A stretch of 64,000 nucleotides of DNA, taken from NCBI GenBank assembly GCA_018401705.1, contig JAGYKL010000016.1:1-64000 (forward strand), given 5' to 3'. The notes beneath the pieces were generated by a model. The model saw only the letters and a list, made by a program, of their open reading frames with translations, did no database searches and was not told the DNA's origin. The DNA is from Bacteroidia bacterium. Lineage in GTDB: Bacteria > Bacteroidota > Bacteroidia > M30B66. Position numbers and translations under genes: made by a program. Shown in pieces: positions 35,834-43,496 of the stretch (position 1 is its first letter; each line of letters opens with the position of its first letter).

Positions 35834-35965
35834 CACTAACAGCGCACAGCCGCCAATTGGGGTTTTATATTAGTTTGGAGCTTTACGTTTCTTTCTTAAT
35901 TTAGTGCAAGTTTGAGCTTCAGCCTTCGAAATCCCAACCGTCGGCTGTTCGCGAGAACGTAGTAA
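35834..35965 (+). other. attC-like recombination site 3 (132 bp)
   Basis: Left core CACTAAC (35834-35840), then AGCGCACAGCCG...CAATTGGGGTTT pairing with AAATCCCAACCGTCGGCTGT and TTCGCGAGAAC before the right core GTAGTAA (probably GTTAGTAA with a lost T). The right core is also the first unit of a heptamer tract. Central segment TTTGGAGCTTTACGTTTC matches site 2 and GCAAGTTTGAG matches site 1. Confidence 0.65.
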
Positions 35966-36010
35966 GTACTAAGTAGTAAGTAATTGGTAGTAAGTAATTG
36001 GTAGTTGTGC
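35959..36010. repeat. Heptamer tract fused to attC-like site 3
   Basis: Seven to eight units (GTAGTAA, GTACTAA, GTAATTG) in uninterrupted 7-base register, beginning in the right core box of site 3 and ending TAATTGGTAGTTGTGC, the same end as the tract after polA. Confidence 0.85.
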
Positions 36011-36082
36011 ACAATACAAAAACAATAACAATTAACATTAGCTGATTAATTTAAGATATAATATTTATTTCTTTTTTTTAAT

Positions 36083-36815
36083 TTATTGGCGAAGTTGCAA
36101 AATATTCTCAACATTTAAATTTACAGCAAATTCTTGATATTCTTTTGTGCCAAATATTGGTGTTGCCGCAGATTGGAATTTATCCACATTTTCCCAAACA
36201 ATTATAACAGCTTAGTGTTCTCAGCAAGAGTTGAGTAATTCCTTGTTCATTCAATTTATAGACTTTAAATTCTCTTGCAAACTTGTATCCATCGTATTCA
36301 TTCAATGAATTAAAAAGGTTTCACGTTTTTTCGCCAAAAGCATTCTCGGTCTTACCTTTACGAATAGCAAACTCGACTACTGAACCTTCTTTTTAATTGT
36401 TTCTAAGTCGAAGATTTCACCATCAACTGTTTCTAAGAAGAGCGTAGGCTAAGAGTTGAAGCTTGAAAAATAATTTGTGCAACATCTTGTGGCATCAATC
36501 TGGCAACCGCTTCACCAAATCCTTCAAGAAATTCCAGTGTGTCATCCCAATAAGAATATTATCAGATTTAATTCAGGAATAACTGTAAAAAAGGCTTCCA
36601 TTTTCCTTCATTCAGAGTAGCCTCTTCCTTTCAAGTACCTCTACAAACTTTCTCTAGAGTCGAAAAATGTTTCACTTGACCTTGTTTTGCTTCATTAATC
36701 GCTATTTCAAACATATTCTTTATTTTTGAGTTTTTGAATTATCCGTTTGTGCGTTTGCATAAATAGTTCCAAATATTAAACCTGCAATCGCTGCATAAAT
36801 TCGTTTCACATTATT
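36083..36815 (-). pseudogene. Secreted monooxygenase-like protein (frame broken)
   Basis: Corrected reading: signal KRIYAAIAGLIFGTIYANAQ, then EIAINEAKQGQVKHF, later FEGFGEAVARLMPQDVAQ, VVEFAIRKGKTENAF and AVIIVWENVDKFQSAA. The two ferredoxin-like repeats with WE motifs suggest an antibiotic-biosynthesis-monooxygenase/NIPSNAP-like dimeric fold. The call is tentative. It is divergent from an HxlR regulator 155 bases away, which probably controls it. Many indels. Confidence 0.45.
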
Positions 36816-36969
36816 TTGATTTCAAAAATTCAGTTGCAAATATTTATATTGGTATATACATTTGCAAGTAGTTACATCAATAGCTCATAGTCACATATAT
36901 GTTACAACACTGTTGTTCAAACATTTATGAAATGGAAAAAGTGAAATAAATTCAGAACGTTTCGTTAAC

Positions 36970-37301
36970 ATGGTCGAAAACATCCAAAAAGTATGGTGGA
37001 TGTCCTGTTAGTGCAACCTTAAAAATCATTGGAGGTAAGTGGAAACCTTTGATTTTGTATTTTATTTCTGTGGATGTAAATCGATTTGGGCAACTTCAAC
37101 GAATGATGCCGAACACGATGAGAGAATGATGACAACTCAATTGCGGGAATTAGAAGATGACGGATTAGTTCACCGTGGTTTGCTGAAGTCCCTCAGGGAC
37201 ATTTATACACTCACTGAAAAAGGAGAAAGTCTAAGACCACTGTTCGGCGAATTAAGTAAATGGGGGAATTAAGCATGTTCTACAAATTAAATAGAAAATA
37301 A
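36970..37301 (+). pseudogene. HxlR-family transcriptional regulator (frame broken)
   Basis: Corrected protein of about 110 residues: KYGGCPVSATLKIIGGKWKP, then LILYFISVDVNRFGQLQRMM, TMRKMMTTQLRELEDDGLVH, EVPP and LTEKGESLRPLFGELSKWG. These are the complete winged-helix motifs of HxlR, including the redox-sensitive N-terminal Cys. HxlR proteins usually repress a divergent oxidoreductase gene and respond to aldehydes or thiol stress; here the divergent gene at 36083-36815 is the natural target. One ORF of 77 codons survives; indels break the rest. Confidence 0.8.
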
Positions 37302-37419
37302 ATACTGTTCGCAGAAACAAATCCAGTTACCTGCCGGAAGTGGTATTTATTAAAGCAAATTATTTTTCAATAACTGGATTATTTATCATTTAAAATATAG
37401 ACAAAGGTTCAAATCGAAA

Positions 37420-38177
37420 ATGATGAATATTCTTCTTTCGCAAATCTCACATTCATGCAGACGGTATCCATCATTTGGTGATTGTTTTATTGTTTCTTGG
37501 GTTCAAATATTTAGAAACCTTTTGGTCATATAAGATAAGTAAGCCATATGCTTGGAAACTTATCGGTATCGAAAGTTGATTTCGAAAGAGCTTATTAAGA
37601 AATGAGGGCTTTCAGAGATAAATCCCGGTTTTACAATTTATGGTTTCAGGTAGAGCAATTAAAAAGAATAGAATTAATGGAGCTTTTGCCGAGCTTGGAG
37701 TTCACAAAAGGTAGAGCACTAAGGCTATACATTTCATGGATCAGGACAGGCTCTTTTATCTTTTTGATACACGTTTGAAGGATTTAAAAAAGAGGACTTG
37801 GCTTTAGAGCAACAGAGTGACAATAGATTTACTGAAGAAATGTTTTCTGATACGAGTTTAGAAAAAGTTCGGGGTTACATCAAAGGGAATAAAATCTGAT
37901 TTTTAAATCAGGATACTTCCCTGAAACAACTGCAGGTTTGGAGTCTGAAAATTTGCCTTCGTTCATATTGATGCAGATTTATATTTACCAACCATAGAAG
38001 CGTTAAAATTTTTCTACCCTCGATTAAATCCAGAGTGTGATTGTGCATGATTACAATCATAATTTGGGACGGAATTCCGAAGGCAATCCCGATGAGTTTA
38101 TTGGCACAATTCCCGAATCGCTTGTTAGGCTCTCTCTGACTGGCAGGGAAGTGCTATGATAATTAAAAACTTGTAAG
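37420..38177 (+). pseudogene. TylF/MycF-type SAM methyltransferase (frame broken)
   Basis: Corrected reading gives FAELGVHKG (SAM-binding loop), IHFMDQDRLFYLFDTFEGF, KKEDLALEQQSDNRFTEEMF, KSGYFPETTAGLESENF, HIDADLYLPTIEALKFFYPR, then VHDYNH and a final MIIKNL. This matches the TylF/macrocin O-methyltransferase family, in which the Asp/His residues near HIDAD and HDYN bind the metal. The substrate is likely a sugar hydroxyl, uncertain. The N-terminal part (37420-37660) is poorly readable. Confidence 0.7.
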
Positions 38178-38709
38178 CAGTTTTTAAACTATTCTAAGCT
38201 TATTGACTAAATTGAATAGTAATTGGAAGTATGTGAAAAATAAATTGAGCATACGTAAACACCACAAAATGAGAATTGCTTTTGTTGATTTTGTATTGAT
38301 TCAAAATCAGAAATTGAAGAATTGTGATTGGTATGCGAAATTTTCGGGTGTTATTGTTTTTATTTTTCCTATCACTAATTTCAAAACTGGAATTTTTATA
38401 CTCAAGACTAAGTGCTAGATTAACAGGCAAGGGGATGGAGAATGAAGTGGGATCTTTCTATTTCTAGAATACCTCATTATTTTCAATGATTCTATCTATG
38501 GCTCGAGCCTGCTCAGCCCAACTATGTGGAAGTTTCAAAGGGAGTTTAGTATGCCCAGTATAACTGCTTACTTTTGTGATGGATTTAAATAATCAGCTGT
38601 CTGGTTTATTGAACACCCCCTTTAGAATAAAAATCTCTTCTTGATTACTCCTGCTGTTAGCTATCAGGTGCCAAATCCCACAATGCATAATCAACGATTC
38701 ACCGCCAAC
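38178..38709. other. Unresolved cassette interval with a heptamer remnant
   Basis: This 530-base stretch has no clear gene. On the minus strand a fragment reads KLPLKLPHSWAEQARAIDRI followed by ENNEVF, which looks protein-coding but unassigned. The 76- and 71-codon ORFs here overlap each other on opposite strands and are not convincing. At 38692-38716 a heptamer pattern (ACCGCCA, ACTGCCA) leads into palindrome 4. Confidence 0.4.
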
Positions 38710-38846
38710 TGCCAACGTTTGCATCTGCCCGAAGGACGGCACTTTTACCACAAAACCCAATTTGAAATCGCCTGAGGCGGATGATTAACTCCATAAAACT
38801 GTCTTTGGGCCACGAAACCCCGGATTTTGGGTAGCTGCTGTTACGG
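38710..38846 (-). other. attC-like recombination site 4 (137 bp, inverted)
   Basis: On the minus strand: left core CCGTAAC (38840-38846), then AGCAGCTACCC; right arm GGGCAGATGCAAAC and right core GTTGGCA (38710-38716). Arms pair GCAGCTACCC / GGGCAGATGC with few mismatches. Sites 4 and 5 share the minus-strand order GTAACAG...GTTGG, opposite to sites 1-3. Pairing is weaker than in the others. Confidence 0.45.
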
Positions 38847-38894
38847 TACGTTTTTTTGTCTGGTTGCCAGTCTAAGTTTGTTTTTAAGTCAAGT

Positions 38895-40808
38895 TCATTT
38901 CTTCTTCTTCTTTATTCTGGTCTTTTTATGTTTCTCTTCAGAAATTTCTATTAACTTTCCTCCACAAGTCATTACATACTTCTTCTTTTTTGAACAACCT
39001 TTTCCTTTTAGGAGAAAGGGTTTCACCAGTTTGGGATCTATTTTAAAAATTATCTGTCAATTTAATTGACCTGGATGGCTATCATAGATTATTTCAGATT
39101 TAACAACTGCTCCTTCGGCATAAGTATCAACCGTACTAATATGCGGACCTCGTCCTGAAGCTGATCCTCCTCTGTAGTTGTGTGCTCCCTACTAAAAATG
39201 TTCCCGACCAGAATCTCAGTTGTTTTTGTACTTTCCGTTGGTATGATATATTGTATCTTGAAATACCATTCGAAGGCGACCTGAACTATCACTCAACACC
39301 TGATGTTATGTTTTTTCTTGTATAATCTTGCCATCTAAAGTTCACCATTTTCCAATTTTGCAAGGAAAGTTTTCTCCGTCAGTATCATAGTAAATTTGAA
39401 ATCCGTACAACGACCTTATGTTTTCGTCATCAATGCAACGATTGGACAATAATTTTGGATAGGTCCAGCTGGATGAAACCTCATTATAAATGGAATTCTG
39501 TAATACGTATAATTATTCTTTGATTTGATGCCGAAATCAATTCTTGCGGGTATATTTCCACCCACTCGCCAAATACGTCTATTGTTAAGGTACGAACCTT
39601 TTAGGTGCACATGACCAGTTGGATAGGTAGTAATAATGACCACTTTTAGCATTGTTGGTATAATGTGCATAGTGTATCAAACTCCCATTGGTTGGGTGTA
39701 AATGGCAAATGCACCATGCGCTTGTCCTTGTTCATTAAAGTTCTTTTCGTAATAAAATTCGTCCGTAAAGTAATGTAACGACCTGTAAATTGGCCGTTTG
39801 TGAGCCGAGCGATTAAGAATCCTGAGGACTTCATGTAAAATGAAAGACTCCAGCAGTTTTTCATATTGCGGGAGAGCAATTTGTGGAAAATCGAGAATTC
39901 CCAACTGGAACATGACATTATCGAAATAATAATCATAAATTGATGTGTTGAAAGTGTTCGGAAAGGATAGAAACCATAGTTGTTTAAAATCACTGATGTT
40001 TCCTCCTGTTTTAAAGGAGCGTCAGGCACGAAGGGTGTATACCAAGCGAAAACTATCTATCAATGGGTCAAAAAGAAGTAGGCGTAGTCACTTACTACTT
40101 TGCCAGTAGAATCTAAGCTTTGAAAGCGAGTGAAAAGACGGTTTGTTTTATCAGATTGATCTATAAATGGAGTGGAAAATGAAGGATTATTGGCAGCGAT
40201 TAAACTATCTTTTTAATTGCTAAATCGTGCCAAAAACCAAAATCAATGGCGTAGTGAAACACTCAAAATAATCCCATTCTTTGAACAAATGTGCCAAAAA
40301 GCATTGTTCGACAAGTCGCGCTTAAATTTTCCTCACTCACCTTTAGCGTAAGCTTGCCCAAATTTTCGGAATGATGTATCGAACGGGTCTCAGTTGGATG
40401 AATAATTAGATCCGGCATATATGAGTTTTAAACCTTCTGCAAACTCTTTGGGACTGATTGAAACAAATGACATCCGACTTTTAAAGATCAACATATAATC
40501 ATCCTTTTTTACCAAAAACACGTTCTACACGCCAACTATTGTTTCGTAACACAATGCCAAAACAACTACTTTCTTCATTTAACTCATATTGATAGTTATA
40601 ATATGGAATGGATAATTTAGACCCTTTTTCAAGTCCTCTGCGCCATTCAAGATAATCATTATCTATTATTTCTAATTCAAAGAACCCTTCTGGAAGACAT
40701 AGAAACTTTACCATAAACCAAAGTTTTATAGTCGTTTAAAAAGATGGGTGAAAATCTGTAGCAAACGCTTGTAAAAGCAAGCAAAATAGTACGGCCAATG
40801 TTTTTCAT
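38895..40808 (-). pseudogene. Orphan secreted cassette protein(s) with YwqK/MORN-like segment (frame broken)
   Basis: From ATG 40808 (MKNIGRTILLAFTSV, signal-like) the corrected chain runs DYLEWRRGLEKGSKLSIPYY, RMSFVSISPKEFAEGLKLIY, SLDSTGKVVSDYAYFF, LLESFILHEVLRILNR, NEQGQAHGAFAIYHPNGSLI (a YwqK/MORN-type repeat) and a Lys-rich end near 38895. It may be one protein of about 630 residues or two. I recognise no named family. It precedes palindrome 4 in minus orientation, as a cassette gene should. Confidence 0.4.
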
Positions 40809-40872
40809 AATGGACAATATAGTAGATTTCAAAAATATATATGATTGTCTCATGTTTTTGTTTTAAAATGTA

Positions 40873-40907
40873 CCATAACTAACAACTACCCACCATCAAC
40901 CACCAAC
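40873..40907. repeat. Heptamer tract fused to attC-like site 5
   Basis: Exactly five 7-base units on the minus strand, starting with the core GTTGGTG of site 5 and continuing GTTGATG, GTGGGTA, GTTGTTA and GTTATGG. A near copy of this 35-base block lies at 41741-41767. Confidence 0.85.
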
Positions 40908-41033
40908 GGTTCGCTTGTCAGCCGTCAGTTTGGGTTTTGGAAAACTATAGCCTCACACGAAACGAATTTACCAAAAGTACCACAAGGTTTCACTTAACTG
41001 TAAATCCCAAATTGAGGCTGCACTCTGTTACAT
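40901..41033 (-). other. attC-like recombination site 5 (133 bp, inverted)
   Basis: On the minus strand: left core ATGTAAC (41027-41033), arm CAGCCTCAATTTGGGATTT pairing with AAACCCAAACTGACGGCTG, then AAGCGAACC and the right core GTTGGTG (40901-40907). The GCGAACCGTT end is the same as in site 1. It lies 49 bases after the HigA stop. Confidence 0.65.
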
Positions 41034-41081
41034 GACAGTGAAATAATTCAACAATTAACATACCAGTTTCACCGTGAACAT

Positions 41082-41485
41082 TCAGCTACCGAATAGTTTT
41101 TTCTTAGAAAAGCTGTTTAAATTGCTAGTGAAATATTCTTTCAATAATACATCAGTTGGAATTCCTAAGCTGACATGAAGTTTTTCTTATCATATCCAAA
41201 GTGAGCTTCCTCTTTCTATTCAAATTTCACTTACTCTGCTTTTAAGCCAATAGCCGCTGCTAAATCCTTTGCTTATAACCAAGTTGTTCCATTCTGAATT
41301 TAATCCTTCTATCGGATCTGGTAAAATCAATTTGGATCCTTTTCCGTTTCATATTTTTCGATAAGTAAGGAAAGCAATTCCAACTCATCTGCTGTCTTTG
41401 AACCTTTCTTTGAATCAAAGATTTCTTCAAGTCGGTTTATGGCCGCCTGATATTCATGTTTTGTTTTGATTACTTTAAGTTCCAT
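41082..41485 (-). pseudogene. HigA-type XRE antitoxin (frame broken)
   Basis: Corrected protein of about 130 residues: MELKVIKTKHEYQAAINRLE, FDSKKGSKTADELELLSLLI, then AKDLAAAIGLKAE (helix-turn-helix) and LGIPTDVLLKEYF. This is the standard HigA antitoxin of Bacteroidota HigB-HigA pairs. It starts five bases after the HigB stop. Several indels break the second half. Confidence 0.78.
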
Positions 41486-41489
41486 CGTT

Positions 41490-41720
41490 TCAAATTGTTG
41501 CAGCGTTTATTTTATAGTATTCGCTGTGAGTTCCTATAAATCGAATCCAAAAAATAGCAAAATCATAGTTTATTTTAACTATCAGTCGATAGCTGTTTTC
41601 TTTTATATTGAAAACAACTCGATTATCTTGAAGGAAACTAGAGGAAGGATAATCATTTTTAATATGCTGTGGCGTTTGCCACATCGATTTCACAATATAA
41701 ATTTCAGCTTGTTAACTCGC
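41490..41720 (-). pseudogene. HigB-type RelE-fold toxin (N terminus broken)
   Basis: The readable part, KSMWQTPQHIKNDYPSSSFL, RVVFNIKENSYRLIVKINYD and WIRFIGTHSEYYKINAATI, is the C-terminal two thirds of HigB, a ribosome-dependent mRNA interferase. The family N terminus (about 25 residues) is not readable, through an indel or loss at the cassette border. It is directly upstream of HigA on the minus strand. Confidence 0.78.
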
Positions 41721-41740
41721 GATCATTCAGTGTCACGTAA

Positions 41741-41767
41741 CTAACAAAACCCACCATCAACTACCAA
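41741..41767. repeat. Heptamer tract at the right edge of the cassette array
   Basis: On the minus strand it reads GTTGGTA, GTTGATG, GTGGGTT and a shortened TTGTTA, near-identical in order to the tract of site 5 but without an adjacent palindrome. It marks the array border 40 bases before the universal stress gene. Confidence 0.75.
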
Positions 41768-41806
41768 CTTCCCCCTTTCTCCTTCATCCTTTTTCCTTTC
41801 CCCTAA

Positions 41807-42694
41807 TCAATGCGATCCTAAAATTCCAGTTGCACCGGCAGAGAAAAGCATTGGGTCGAATGAATTTAGTACCATTACTGGAATCCCTTTTCCATTGGCA
41901 ACAATCTTTTGCTCATAAGGACCTCCATTTAGCCATGCGGTGAAAGTCGTTTCGAGAGAAACCATAACCATGATCATGTCGACCTTATTATCTAAGGCAT
42001 ATTGAATTGTAGCATCTGTAAAATCAGCTGAAGCATCTACATCATGAACTTTATAATCAACACCTTCTGATTTTAATTCTCTTTCCAGGTATCTAAGGTT
42101 ATTGACTACATTCTTATCGAATTCATTTTTTTCATGCTTAACAAGCAAATGACAAACAGAATCAAATCTTTTTGCCAATTCAAGTGCCCAAGCTATTTTC
42201 TGTTTCGACTCAAACGCATAGTCAACAGGAAGAAGGATATTCTTATATTCATCGCAAACAGCAGCAGTTTTATCCATTACTACAAATGGTCTATCGGCAC
42301 TGGTAATTACTTTTAATGCCTTGCTGCCCATAAGTTTTTGCATACCTGTTACTCCATGAGTTCCCATTACTATGAGAGAAGCGTTTAATGTTTTTGCAAC
42401 ATCAGCAATTGTCTCATAAATGCTTCCTTCACGAATAGAATACTCGATTTCTACCTTCTCAACAGCAATGTATTTTTCGGCAAGCCTTTTTAATTCATTA
42501 GTGCGCTCATCAATGCTATTGAATTTACTTGTTGATTTACCACCTTTCTCATAAATATTAACGAGATGCACTTTCTTCTGAAACAGTGATGCAAGTTTTG
42601 CAGCATGTGAAAGGGTAACATCTGAAAGGTCGGTTAAATCTAAAGCAACAAGAATAACGTCAGATTCAATAGGTTTAATGATATTTCTTTTCAT
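41807..42694 (-). CDS. Universal stress protein, two-domain
   Basis: A 295-residue protein with two UspA domains (about 10-145 and 150-285). The first contains DVILVALDLTDLSDVTLSHA and the nucleotide-binding-like GTHGVTGMQKLMGSKALKVI; the second is more diverged (NILLPVDYAFESKQK, DMIMVMVSLETTF). Tandem USPs bind ATP or act in stress survival; the mechanism is unspecified. This is the first intact gene after the indel-rich block; it is followed on the plus side by an HD-domain gene 19 bases upstream on the same strand. Confidence 0.92.
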   Translation of the reverse strand: MKRNIIKPIESDVILVALDLTDLSDVTLSHAAKLASLFQKKVHLVNIYEKGGKSTSKFNSIDERTNELKRLAEKYIAVEKVEIEYSIREGSIYETIADVAKTLNASLIVMGTHGVTGMQKLMGSKALKVITSADRPFVVMDKTAAVCDEYKNILLPVDYAFESKQKIAWALELAKRFDSVCHLLVKHEKNEFDKNVVNNLRYLERELKSEGVDYKVHDVDASADFTDATIQYALDNKVDMIMVMVSLETTFTAWLNGGPYEQKIVANGKGIPVMVLNSFDPMLFSAGATGILGSH

Positions 42695-42713
42695 TTTACT
42701 AGTTAATGCTAGG

Positions 42714-43301
42714 TTATTGTTTAGTAAGCCAGTCTTTGATTTCCTGTAAATATTGTTTTTTCCTAGGAGACCGGTTCAATTTACTGTAATTTGTAAAATA
42801 CTCGTGATTACTGAGGAATTTTACCTGCAAATTGTTCCATTCTTCTCTGTTCTTTAGAATGTTTTGATTGCTTAATTCTTCGAATAATGTTTCTCCTATA
42901 GTATAAAAATCATCCCTGCCTAAATAATCCAAATCGGCATCACATAATACCTGCTCCATTTTTGATTTGGGGCTTTGAGGTATTTTAGTTGCCATGATTG
43001 CTGATTGAATAATTTCCAGCTGTTGAGAAGAAACATTGTAAGGTTTAAGCATATCAGCTGCAATGCGACAACTGTTTTCTTCATGATTTTGAAGTGAAAT
43101 CGCAAAGCCTGTATCATGAAATAATGCGGCAAGCTTAAGTGATTCTATTTCACCTGAATTTAAGCCTTCTTGCTCAGCAATAAAAATGGCTGATTCAAGT
43201 ACATCGAGGGTGTGGTTTGGACTATGATATGCACACACAGAGGGTAAATTGTTATTCAATAACTCAAATACTTCATTTTGAATAGATTCCCAATTTATCA
43301 T
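42714..43301 (-). CDS. HD-domain hydrolase
   Basis: A 195-residue protein. The metal-binding set is visible: YHSPNHTLDVLESA (first His), LAALFHDTGF (the HD pair), HEENSCRIA, and a later Asp in CDADLDYLGRDDF. This resembles the small predicted metal-dependent phosphohydrolases. The substrate, perhaps a nucleotide, is unknown. It is transcribed together with the universal stress gene. Confidence 0.85.
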   Translation of the reverse strand: MINWESIQNEVFELLNNNLPSVCAYHSPNHTLDVLESAIFIAEQEGLNSGEIESLKLAALFHDTGFAISLQNHEENSCRIAADMLKPYNVSSQQLEIIQSAIMATKIPQSPKSKMEQVLCDADLDYLGRDDFYTIGETLFEELSNQNILKNREEWNNLQVKFLSNHEYFTNYSKLNRSPRKKQYLQEIKDWLTKQ

Positions 43302-43447
43302 GTGTTTCTTAGCCCAAATTTAGAGTTCAAAGTTATTCGATTATTTTAATTTGTAAGTCGGCATAGGTAAATTGAACCTGTACTTGAACTGTTTGTTGTA
43401 ACGCTGCAGCAAGGTTTATTAGAAGTATGATATGATAAAAAACAAAG

Positions 43448-43479
43448 AAACGCCATGATGAAGTTTCATCATGACGTTT
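43448..43479 (-). terminator. Hairpin terminator after the C10 peptidase gene
   Basis: Arms AACGCCATGATGAA / TTCATCATGACGTT with a GT loop and A/T runs on both sides, 18 bases beyond the stop of the minus-strand protease gene. It lies in a 195-base gap with nothing else visible. Confidence 0.8.
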
Positions 43480-43496
43480 TGCAGGGTTAGGGTTAC

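Larger units (their letters stand above)
31237..41806. other. Indel-rich block (probable low-quality sequence)
   Basis: From the last part of polA to the universal stress gene, nearly every gene shows a frameshift roughly every 50-100 bases while amino-acid motifs survive when frames are switched. Genes on both sides are intact. A biological decay zone would also show substitutions and would not stop exactly at gene borders. I read this as poorly polished sequence, perhaps because the repeats inside were hard to assemble. All coordinates and products in this block are therefore approximate. Confidence 0.75.

Noticed and set aside
38100-38160. GTTAGGC at about 38124 as an attC core
   Set aside because: It lies within the readable C-terminal part of the methyltransferase gene and has no pairing arm.
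38203-38430. Opposing ORFs of 71 and 76 codons as genes
   Set aside because: They overlap on opposite strands in the indel-rich block, lack recognisable motifs and have no start context.
38827-39069. Plus-strand 80-codon ORF rich in Phe
   Set aside because: It is the antisense of the Lys-rich end of the minus-strand orphan protein; the minus-strand reading is more protein-like.
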